Assembly: GCA_002368715.1 (NCBI GenBank) | Contig: DFEO01000065.1 | Location: 1-15,200, forward strand | Length of the DNA: 15,200 nucleotides | Reading direction: 5' to 3' | DNA from: Ruminococcus sp. UBA3800 | Lineage (GTDB): Bacteria > Bacillota > Clostridia > Oscillospirales > Ruminococcaceae | Shown: in pieces, positions 1 through 5,952 of the stretch | Layout: every line of letters starts with the position of its first letter | Position numbering within the stretch: position 1 is the first letter of the stretch | Notes under the pieces: model-generated | Database searches by the model: none | What the model was told of the DNA's origin: nothing | Seen by the model: only the letters and a program-made list of their open reading frames with translations | Made by a program: the position numbers and the translations under genes

Positions 1-21
1 ACGCCCTGTGATGCTCTTTGA

Positions 22-189
22 CTTCTATTCCCCATAGCAACCTTGATGTCAGGCTGTGCCAATAGTGCGAAAGAAGATAAGCCGGTCACAAGCTTTATAA
101 TCACAACCAAAACTGTTCAAATCACCGCACCCGTTACTACACAGAGTAGATACACCACAACTGCTGATACAAAACTAAAACACACTTGA
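22..189 (+). pseudogene. Remnant of a small lipoprotein gene
   Basis: Reading in frame from base 22 gives a short hydrophobic stretch (LLFPIATL), then a lipobox-like MSGC at codons 46-57, then a polar, threonine-rich tail of about 43 residues ending at TGA 187-189. This is the layout of a lipoprotein signal peptide followed by a Thr-rich linker. There is an in-frame TGA at 19-21, so the charged N-terminal part of the signal peptide is missing or lies in another frame; the only ATG in frame (46) would remove the hydrophobic core. No folded domain follows the linker. I read it as a broken lipoprotein gene whose start has decayed or was frameshifted, cut short at its 3' end. The window edge hides further upstream sequence. 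No function can be assigned. Confidence 0.45.
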
Positions 190-406
190 TAATAACAAAT
201 GCGCTCGCAGCAATGCGGGCGTATTTTTGTTGTGAAATCAAACAAATCTGCAAGTCCAAAAATATGCAAAACAGAGAACAATTGCAAACATCTTGTAAAT
301 CAGGGTTGTCAAAACCCCGACTTCTACCCCTATACAAGTGAGAAAAATTTTCAGCACCCCGTCTCAAAAAATGTGCGCCTGCAAAGGGTTGAAAGGAGTT
401 GATCTA

Positions 407-1027
407 TTGAGAGACCTAATCACCAAAACATCTGAGGAAATAATGACCACGCTGTACAAGCCGACCGTGTTCGCCGTAGCCGGCTTGCTGGCGCAGGGAC
501 TGTTCATCCTCGCAGGCTCGCCAAAGGTGGGAAAATCGTGGCTGGCACTGGAGCTGTGCCTTGCGGTTGCGAAAGGAGAAAAGCTGTTTGAGAGGGAAAC
601 CTCACAAGGCTCGGTGCTGTACTTCTGTTTAGAGGACAGCTACACACGCATACAGAGCAGGCTCTATGAGCTGACCTATGACACTTCGGGTGACAACAGT
701 GCCGGCAGAAAGCTATACCCCGAAACTTGCTGTCCAGCCGGCACCCAAGATGTCGAAAGCTCTTTAGATACGTTCTCTGCGCAGGGTGATGGTACAACAC
801 AGGGTGACGGCAGGAGCTGTTCCGGTGACAGCACAGACCCTGAATATCTTCTCATCGACGGCAAGCAAGTACCTGTCGTGAGGTCCTCGGTCGGTGATGT
901 TATCAACCGCAGCGCCGCAAAGATCAGAGCGCAAGATATATCAGGAGCGAGGTATTCTTATGCCGAAATTCAAAAGCGAAACGTGAGCCGATTTGTGCCC
1001 TCCCTCCACCGAGGTCGGGTAGTTTGA
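407..1027 (+). pseudogene. Truncated RepA-like P-loop ATPase (AAA_25 type) of an integrative element
   Basis: The best start is TTG at 407, eight bases after an AAAGGAG ribosome site (392-398); an internal ATG is at 443 and an upstream in-frame ATG at 338 lacks a ribosome site. The first ~90 residues match the hexameric RepA/AAA_25 helicase-type ATPases of plasmids and conjugative elements: a conserved lead-in, a Walker A loop (AGSPKVGKS), and a Walker B-like strand ending in CLED (SVLYFCLEDS) followed by a helix with paired arginines (TRIQSRLYEL). After about base 680 the similarity to this family stops. The rest is low-complexity Gly/Asp/Ser/Thr sequence, then a short segment EYLLIDGKQVPV (842-877) that resembles the start of a different small protein common in such elements, then unrelated residues. 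Full-length relatives are usually well over 250 residues with the RecA core continuous, so this one is broken by deletion or recombination. No intact neighbours of a replication or transfer module are present. Confidence 0.6.
699..744. repeat. Perfect 8-bp inverted repeat inside the decayed ATPase gene
   Basis: GTGCCGGC at 699-706 is repeated as its reverse complement GCCGGCAC at 737-744, 30 bases apart. It begins about 20 bases after the point where the upstream reading frame loses its family resemblance, so it may mark the junction of a rearrangement or be a structure left by the inserted sequence. It has no T-tract and is not a terminator. Confidence 0.5.
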
Positions 1028-1505
1028 CTGCCGAGCCGACAAAACCCCACACAAGCGATTTGTGGGCGACTGTCGGGCAAACAGGACGGAGCACACAGTT
1101 CTGATGAGAGATCAAAGCAGGCACATTAAAGCCGTGTTTCCGGTTTGCAGGTTAAAGTGCGGCGCCAAAGCCGCCTACACAGCCACCTCGGACGGGCAAA
1201 GCCCGCCGAAAATACGCGGTTTGCGAGCTATCGGGAATTGGTGTCAATTTCGGAAATTCTGAGAATCGGCGGCGTCAATTTTCTGAAAATCGGGCTGAAA
1301 CAGCGTAGCTACGGGCTTTTTCGATGGAGTCAAGGGTGGTATGTCCGGAACAACGGTAATGTATCTGAACAGCTAAGCATCGTCGACACTGACGATCACC
1401 TTGAATACATAATGCCCTCGGAGCATTGAAACGCTCGATAATTCCTGCATAAATTCAGGCTATCTTACAACAATAAGGTCAATAGCTGTGCAAGTATGAT
1501 ATTTC
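1028..1505. other. Stretch without a convincing gene; short repeats and hairpins only
   Basis: Two overlapping open frames exist here (1062-1262 and 1145-1429 on the plus strand), but neither has a ribosome site, a promoter, or a recognisable domain, and their composition (many Arg, Cys, Trp, Ser) looks non-coding. Visible structures are a small hairpin around 1045-1070 (CCCACA pairing with TGTGGG), another near 1191-1210 (CGGGC-AAA-GCCCG), and an imperfect direct repeat in which TTCTGAGAATCGG (1257-1269) recurs as TTCTGAAAATCGG (1281-1293), each preceded by GTCAATTT. I regard this as eroded mobile-element DNA between the ATPase fragment and the lipoprotein gene. Confidence 0.5.
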
Positions 1506-1534
1506 TTGACAGTTCTCGCCGAATGTGATACAAT
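1506..1534 (+). promoter_or_regulatory. Sigma-A-type promoter of the 1588 lipoprotein gene
   Basis: TTGACA at 1506-1511 and TACAAT at 1529-1534 are separated by 17 bases. The transcript would start about 45 bases before the ATG, and a ribosome site (GGAAAGG, 1573-1579) follows. Confidence 0.75.
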
Positions 1535-1587
1535 AAGCGTATTAGACAGATAGTCGGATTGTCTGTTGTCTCGGAAAGGTGATATTT

Positions 1588-2484
1588 ATGAAGAATAATA
1601 AAATGTCGGAAAGGCTTACTGCTTCAAGGTGTATGAGGATAACAAGCGCTGCGATCGCAGCAAGCATTATGCTCACTTTGACAGCCTGCGGAGATTCATC
1701 ATCAAAGCCCGATCAGAAAAAAACATCTGAAACTACCACAACTGCCAAAGCTGTCAACACAATGCCGCAGCAACAAGGTGCGCCGGATGAGCCAAATCAG
1801 GATATTGATGACGGTGCTGACATATCGAAGTCTGCAACGGAAGAGCCAAGTTCTGCGGAGGAGCCGAAAGAAGAAAACGCAGCAACGGACAAGGCCTCAT
1901 CGGCGAAGGCGGCTGATAATGGAAATGTCAGCGAAACCAACACACATTATGAGGATGATATATTGACTTTTGATCTGCCGCAGGGTGCATCTTTAGATGC
2001 TGATTATCTCACGATCAATATGGCGAGGTGCAAGATTGATCCTGATGATGAATACAGAGAGTTGTATATAAGCTATTATGGTGAGGCGGACTACGATGAA
2101 AGTTTTCCTGTGGATTTTATCAATGTGGCTAGTGATTTTGGGGAATCATTAGAATATTTTTATGATGAAAGCATTTCAACAGCAGAGATCGCTGCTGATT
2201 ATTGCTATAAGGATTATGTTGACACAGGCTACATAGAGTCCGATTCTCCTGATTATGGCTGCGTAGGAAGATATACGATGGATATAGACGGTCAGACTGC
2301 ATATGTAGTATGGCATATGGGTTCAGGTTCTGATATGATGGCCAACAGCGGACCGTCTTATGAAATATATGTTGACAGTTTGAAGGGTACTATAGTTGAG
2401 ATCGATTATTCCGAGTCACTTGGAAAAGGCATGACTGAAAAAGCTGAGAATGTTATCTCAACAATTCGCTTTAAGTCGAATTGA
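1588..2484 (+). CDS. Lipoprotein of unknown function
   Basis: A 298-residue protein predicted to be anchored on the outer face of the membrane. The N-terminus has charged residues, a hydrophobic core (roughly residues 19-33) and a lipobox LTAC, so the mature chain starts at that Cys. Next comes a ~90-residue disordered linker rich in Ser, Thr, Glu, Lys and Ala, then a folded C-terminal part of about 175 residues that is acidic and rich in Tyr and Asp, with alternating beta-like segments. I do not recognise a named family. I chose ATG 1588 because GGAAAGG lies 8 bases upstream; the alternative GTG at 1579 overlaps that site. The gene has its own promoter and no obvious terminator. It is more A+T-rich than the genes after 3370 and sits between two broken integrative-element genes, so it may be cargo of the old element. 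It appears intact. Confidence 0.85.
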   Translation: MKNNKMSERLTASRCMRITSAAIAASIMLTLTACGDSSSKPDQKKTSETTTTAKAVNTMPQQQGAPDEPNQDIDDGADISKSATEEPSSAEEPKEENAATDKASSAKAADNGNVSETNTHYEDDILTFDLPQGASLDADYLTINMARCKIDPDDEYRELYISYYGEADYDESFPVDFINVASDFGESLEYFYDESISTAEIAADYCYKDYVDTGYIESDSPDYGCVGRYTMDIDGQTAYVVWHMGSGSDMMANSGPSYEIYVDSLKGTIVEIDYSESLGKGMTEKAENVISTIRFKSN

Positions 2485-2550
2485 TATCCATATATGACAG
2501 AACAGATCAAGCGGCTGTTTTGTGCTCACAAACCACCTTACACAATATAA

Positions 2551-2859
2551 CAATATAATAATCAAGCCCTCGGCGCTAAAGGCAACGAGGGCAACCCTAT
2601 AAATCCTGATTCCGTGACACGCTTTCTTGATGAGTTCTCCGAAAAGAGAGGTCTGCCGCACATTAACCCTCACGCCTTCCGTCACACGATGGCGAGCGTT
2701 ATGTGCTTTAACCGCATTGACCCCGTCAGCATCTCTCGCAGATTAGGCCACTCAAAGGTCAGCACAACCACTGATTATTATTCCCATATGCTCAAAGATG
2801 CCGATGACATCTCGGCTGAGACGATCGCTGATGTGATGCTAAGGCACAAGGGAGCGTAA
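2551..2859 (+). pseudogene. C-terminal fragment of a tyrosine recombinase (integrase)
   Basis: The open frame begins after a TAA at 2548-2550 and runs to TAA at 2857-2859. It encodes the last ~100 residues of a phage/ICE-type integrase. Visible catalytic motifs are box II HxxR (PHAFRHT), the following LGH, and the nucleophile tyrosine in TTTDYYSH, spaced as in the XerC/D-lambda Int superfamily. Missing are box I with its Arg, the core-binding domain and the arm-binding N-terminus, which normally add 250 or more residues. Family resemblance begins in the NNQALGAKGNEGNPINPDS region, upstream of the first possible start (GTG 2614), so this is a deletion remnant. It lies 238 bases from the tRNA-Arg gene and points toward it, the usual layout of an integrase next to its attachment site. 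Confidence 0.85.
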
Positions 2860-2879
2860 TCCCCACCGACAAATATTTA

Positions 2880-2918
2880 CCGCCCGACAGAAATAATAGA
2901 TCTGTCGGGCGGTTTTTT
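2880..2918 (+). terminator. Rho-independent terminator after the integrase fragment
   Basis: An 11-bp GC-rich perfect stem, CCGCCCGACAG (2880-2890) with CTGTCGGGCGG (2902-2912), is extended by one A-T pair (2891/2901) and followed by six T residues (2913-2918). It sits 20 bases after the integrase stop codon and has survived although the gene's 5' part is lost. Confidence 0.9.
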
Positions 2919-2992
2919 CTACATACAGCAATATAAATATTTGAAACCTCCAAAGCCCCTATCAGCGCCGTTTGCCAAGAGCCAAAACCAAA

Positions 2993-3014
2993 AATAGTGC
3001 CCTAATAGTGCCCT
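2993..3014. repeat. Tandem 11-bp direct repeat, candidate integrase arm sites
   Basis: AATAGTGCCCT occurs twice head to tail (2993-3003 and 3004-3014), between the integrase remnant and the 3' end of the tRNA gene. Short direct repeats in this position are typical binding sites for the N-terminal arm-binding domain of tRNA-targeting integrases. The repeat is seen directly; the arm-site role is inferred from position. Confidence 0.5.
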
Positions 3015-3031
3015 GAAAGCCAAATTCCCAC

Positions 3032-3069
3032 AAAAAAACACAGCCTCCGCAAAATAGCGAAAGCTGTGT
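3032..3069 (-). terminator. Terminator of the tRNA-Arg transcript
   Basis: On the minus strand, 29 bases after the tRNA 3' end, a 13-bp stem (3057-3069 with 3038-3050, including two G-U pairs) with a six-base loop is followed by a run of T residues (complement of the A-run 3032-3038). Confidence 0.85.
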
Positions 3070-3097
3070 ATCCCCGCATCAGAGCGGTTTTGAAACG

Positions 3098-3171
3098 TGC
3101 GCCAGAAGGGACTCGAACCCCCGACCTACTGGTTCGTAGCCAGTCACTCTATCCAGCTGAGCTACTAGCGC
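3098..3171 (-). tRNA. tRNA-Arg (anticodon ACG)
   Basis: The complement folds as a 74-nucleotide cloverleaf. The acceptor stem is GCGCTAG with CTGGCGC and an A discriminator, followed by T8-A9, the D arm (GCTCAGCTGGATAGAG), an anticodon stem ACTGG/CCAGT around loop CTACGAA, and a T arm with GGTTCGAG. The anticodon is ACG, normally read as inosine at the first position and decoding CGU/CGC/CGA arginine codons. CCA is not encoded. It has a consensus promoter and its own terminator, so it is a single-gene unit. Its 3' end faces the decayed integrase, making it the likely old integration target. Confidence 0.97.
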
Positions 3172-3186
3172 ATCATCAACTTTAAT

Positions 3187-3215
3187 ATTATATCACACAG
3201 GGGCTCCAAAGTCAA
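3187..3215 (-). promoter_or_regulatory. Promoter of tRNA-Arg
   Basis: On the minus strand TTGACT (3215-3210) and TATAAT (3192-3187) are separated by exactly 17 bases, putting the start about 10 bases before the tRNA. Confidence 0.88.
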
Positions 3216-3305
3216 GCGGCTTTATGCCCAAAAGCCAGCCTTTTACAGATTATTCATATTTTGTAAATCGCATTACAATTATTGTGCAAAAGTGATAATT
3301 TTGTC

Positions 3306-3334
3306 TTGACGAATAACGTGAAATATAGTATAAT
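3306..3334 (+). promoter_or_regulatory. Promoter of the FIST-GGDEF / flavoprotein operon
   Basis: TTGACG (3306-3311) and TATAAT (3329-3334) have a 17-base spacer, 37 bases before the start codon. An 11-bp palindrome ACAAT-T-ATTGT (3275-3285) lies 20 bases upstream of the -35 and could bind a regulator, but it is short and A+T-rich. Confidence 0.8.
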
Positions 3335-3371
3335 TAGGTAAGTCAGATCTTTTTTGTCAGGAGGTTTTTGT

Positions 3372-5138
3372 ATGAAACAGTTTCAGATAGAATATACCAG
3401 CGATGAACAGCTCACCAGAGAGCTTGATAAGATCGCTCTGTGGGTGAAAAACACCATGACCTCGGGAGTGTGCTTTCAGATCTTTGCCGAAACTATGGAT
3501 CACCAGAAGGTCGGATCCATATGTACGGCAATAAATAAAGTCATCCCTTCTGCAAGCTATATCGGCGCATCCACAAACGGAAATATCATTCTGGGTGCAA
3601 AGTCTGCCAGCGACATCATCGTGGTATGCTCTGTGTTCGAGTATCCCACCACAAAGCTTGAAGTAATACAGTATGATCTTACTGCCGACAATTATGAAGC
3701 TGTTACCGCCGATCTGATAAAAAAGGTCGATGAACGTCCCTGGGTCAAGGCTGTGGAGATGCTCGTTACCATAAGGGGAATGTCTATGACAGGGTTCTGT
3801 CGAGAGCTTTCAAAGCTGAGGAAAAACGTTCTGCTTTACGGCGGAGGCGCTTTCAACAGCGACATAAACAGCTCCGAGACCTACGTTTTTTCGAGCGTGG
3901 GCGAGATAAGCGGACACAGCGTCGTGTTTGTTCTCCTCGGCGGAGAGGATCTGCACATATCAACGGATTATGTCACGGGCTGGAAGCCGCTCGGGCGTGA
4001 GCTTTTTGTGACAAAGGCTAAAGGCAGCACCCTTTGCGAGATAGACAACAAGCCTGCTTATTATACCTATCAGAAATATCTCAGGATAGGAAACGACGAA
4101 TACTTTTTCAGAAACACACTTGAATTCCCACTGTTCTATTATTATAACGGCATAAACATTCTGAGAGCGCCGACAGCGGCTCTTCCCGACGGGTCGCTGA
4201 CGATGACGGCGGACATAAACGAAAACGTAAAGGCAAGACTTGCCTACGGCGACCCGGAGACTATCCTCCAGGAGATAAAAAAGCGCAGAAACGACCTTGC
4301 ATCCTTCAAGCCCGAAGCGATAAGGATATATTCCTGCGCCGCAAGAAGGACCTATTGGGGCGACACCGAGATATCGAATGAGACCATGCCGTTCAATTCG
4401 GTGGCTCCCACCTCGGGCTTCTTCACCTCGGGCGAATTTATGAGGACCGGCAGGTTTGTCAATCAGCATAACGTAACGCTGGTAGTTGCGGCGCTGAGAG
4501 AGGGTGAGCCCTCCGATGTGGAGGCGACGGACTTCTCGTTTATGTCGGACGAATCGGCAGGCAAGTTCTCGCTTATCAACCGCCTTGCAAACTTTATCGA
4601 GATCTCGACCGCCGAGCTGGAGGAGGCAAACGCAAGGCTGGAGGTAATGGCGGTGACCGACGAGCTCACGCAGATATTCAACAGGCGTGAGATCCAGCAC
4701 AGGATAAAGAAAGCTCTCAGCGAAGAGGATGCAAGCGTTTCTCTTGTTATGCTGGATGTGGACTTCTTCAAGAAGGTAAACGACACCTATGGCCACAAGG
4801 TGGGCGACACTGTGCTCAGAGGGCTGTCTGCTATGCTGCGTGAGGAGCTTGACCGTGTGCACTGCAATGCTGTTGCAGGGCGCTGGGGCGGCGAGGAGTT
4901 TATGATACTGCTCTCAAACTGTGCGCCGGGATATGCTGATGAGGTGGCCGAGATGATAAGGCAGAGCTTTGCGAAGCTGGAATTTAACGGCTGTCCCAAT
5001 CAGACTATAAGCCTTGGCACAGCACAGGCACAGCCCGGCGAGAGCGCTGACAGCCTTTGTACCAGGGTAGACCACGCACTTTATGATGCCAAGAGTTCGG
5101 GCAGGAACTGTGTTCGCTCTTCGCAAAAGGGAAAATGA
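3372..5138 (+). CDS. FIST-domain sensor diguanylate cyclase (GGDEF)
   Basis: A soluble protein of 588 residues with no signal peptide or membrane segment. The N-terminal ~370 residues resemble the paired FIST_N/FIST_C sensory domains, which are thought to bind small ligands such as amino acids; the conserved run SYIGASTNG is near residue 62. A short helical, probably coiled-coil linker (about 402-426, Leu/Glu/Ala-rich) leads into a GGDEF domain (about 427-588). It has VTDELTQIFNRRE at its start, the metal-binding DVDFFKKVNDTYGH segment, and the active-site motif GGEEF at 506-510. This domain makes cyclic di-GMP from two GTP. The RxxD inhibitory site normally nine residues before the motif is absent (His and Ala occupy those places), so product inhibition at that site is not expected. 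Start: ATG 3372 follows AGGAGG (3359-3364) by seven bases; the upstream TTG at 3354 would overlap it. It heads an operon with the flavoprotein gene 20 bases downstream. Confidence 0.93.
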   Translation: MKQFQIEYTSDEQLTRELDKIALWVKNTMTSGVCFQIFAETMDHQKVGSICTAINKVIPSASYIGASTNGNIILGAKSASDIIVVCSVFEYPTTKLEVIQYDLTADNYEAVTADLIKKVDERPWVKAVEMLVTIRGMSMTGFCRELSKLRKNVLLYGGGAFNSDINSSETYVFSSVGEISGHSVVFVLLGGEDLHISTDYVTGWKPLGRELFVTKAKGSTLCEIDNKPAYYTYQKYLRIGNDEYFFRNTLEFPLFYYYNGINILRAPTAALPDGSLTMTADINENVKARLAYGDPETILQEIKKRRNDLASFKPEAIRIYSCAARRTYWGDTEISNETMPFNSVAPTSGFFTSGEFMRTGRFVNQHNVTLVVAALREGEPSDVEATDFSFMSDESAGKFSLINRLANFIEISTAELEEANARLEVMAVTDELTQIFNRREIQHRIKKALSEEDASVSLVMLDVDFFKKVNDTYGHKVGDTVLRGLSAMLREELDRVHCNAVAGRWGGEEFMILLSNCAPGYADEVAEMIRQSFAKLEFNGCPNQTISLGTAQAQPGESADSLCTRVDHALYDAKSSGRNCVRSSQKGK

Positions 5139-5157
5139 GCTAAAGGGAGAATGAGCT
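5126..5157 (+). repeat. 16-bp tandem repeat spanning the operon junction
   Basis: AAAGGGAAAATGAGCT (5126-5141) is followed immediately by AAAGGGAGAATGAGCT (5142-5157), 15 of 16 identical. The first copy holds the stop codon of the diguanylate cyclase gene (5136-5138). The second supplies the ribosome site (GGGAG, 5145-5149) of the flavoprotein gene. It looks like a local duplication that created or displaced a translation start. Confidence 0.85.
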
Positions 5158-5158
5158 T

Positions 5159-5857
5159 TTGAAAACAGTTATCATACACGGACAGGATCACGTCGGCTCG
5201 ACCTGTAATATCGCAAGGATGCTCGCAAAAAAGACAGGCGGCGATGTGACCGAGTTCTTCCTGCCTAAGGATTTCGGACATTTCTGCTGCGGGTGTACAG
5301 CCTGCTTTACAAAGGGATATGATAAGTGTCCCCACTATAAGGACCTTGCGCCGATAACAAAGGCGCTGCTCGAAGCTGATGTGATAATACTTGCAAGCCC
5401 TGTTTACGTTTACCACGCAAGCGGAGCGATGAAGGCGCTTCTTGACCACTACGGCTATATGTGGATGCCTCACAGACCTGAGGGGGCGATGTTTTCAAAG
5501 CAGGGCGTGTGCATAAGCACGGCTGCCGGAGCCGGGATGGGCTCCGCCAACAAGGATATGGCTCACAGCCTTGGCTACTGGGGCGTCGGCAGGGTATACA
5601 AGCTTGGCTGTGCCGTTGCGGCAGCGGACTGGGATTCTGTGAGCGAAAAGAAGCGCTCCTATATCGAAAAAAAGACCGATGCTATTGCAAATAAGATAAA
5701 GTCAAGGCACGGCAGGGTGAAGCCCGGTTTTAAAACAAAAGCTATGTTCGGCATAATGAGACAGTTTCAGAAAAACGGCTACAACCCTCTGGATATGGCC
5801 TATTGGAAGGAAAAGGGCTGGCTCGGCAAGGACAGGCCCTGGAAAAACAGCAAATAA
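5159..5857 (+). CDS. Flavodoxin-fold oxidoreductase with a cysteine cluster (NADPH-dependent FMN reductase / iron-sulfur flavoprotein type)
   Basis: A 232-residue soluble protein. The first strand and FMN-phosphate loop (VIIHGQDHVGSTCNIA, residues 4-19) and the later ADVIILASPVYVYHASGAMKALLD segment are characteristic of the flavodoxin-like NADPH-dependent FMN reductase superfamily. Cysteines at 43, 46, 49 and 57 give C-x2-C-x2-C-x7-C, close to the compact motif that binds a 4Fe-4S cluster in iron-sulfur flavoproteins; an extra Cys is at 44. Cluster binding is an inference. The C-terminal ~60 residues are basic and aromatic. The start is TTG 5159 (MKTVIIHG), nine bases after GGGAG; no ATG in this frame lies nearby. 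An ATG at 5151 in another frame reads only Met-Ser-Phe-stop, with its TGA overlapping the TTG. The gene follows the diguanylate cyclase by 20 bases and should be co-transcribed and possibly translationally coupled. A redox input to the signalling gene is possible but unproven. Confidence 0.88.
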   Translation: MKTVIIHGQDHVGSTCNIARMLAKKTGGDVTEFFLPKDFGHFCCGCTACFTKGYDKCPHYKDLAPITKALLEADVIILASPVYVYHASGAMKALLDHYGYMWMPHRPEGAMFSKQGVCISTAAGAGMGSANKDMAHSLGYWGVGRVYKLGCAVAAADWDSVSEKKRSYIEKKTDAIANKIKSRHGRVKPGFKTKAMFGIMRQFQKNGYNPLDMAYWKEKGWLGKDRPWKNSK

Positions 5858-5886
5858 GCGAAAAGATCTCTGCAAAAAATCGGATC

Positions 5887-5930
5887 AAAAAACGGTACCT
5901 CTCCCCTAATGGGGCAGGTACCGTTTTCTT
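5887..5930. terminator. Bidirectional terminator between convergent genes
   Basis: A 12-bp perfect stem AAAACGGTACCT (5889-5900) with AGGTACCGTTTT (5916-5927) carries an inner CCCC-TAAT-GGGG hairpin. A-rich and T-rich flanks on both sides let it serve the plus-strand flavoprotein operon and the minus-strand GH5-like gene. Confidence 0.9.
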
Positions 5931-5952
5931 TATTTTTGCTTGAAAAGCTTTT

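Noticed and set aside
306..336. Possible promoter (TTGTCA ... TATACA) before the ATPase stub
   Set aside because: The spacer is 19 bases and both boxes are imperfect; not strong enough to annotate.
1062..1429. Two overlapping plus-strand open frames (66 and 94 codons) after the ATPase stub
   Set aside because: No ribosome site or promoter, no domain, and an Arg/Cys/Ser-rich composition. Treated as decayed non-coding DNA.
2993..3014. CRISPR-like array
   Set aside because: Only two 11-base units in direct contact, with no spacers and no cas genes in the window.
3960..4862. 300-codon open frame on the minus strand inside the diguanylate cyclase gene
   Set aside because: It is fully antisense to a gene with clear FIST and GGEEF motifs, has no ribosome site, and its His/Arg/Cys-rich translation has no domain pattern.
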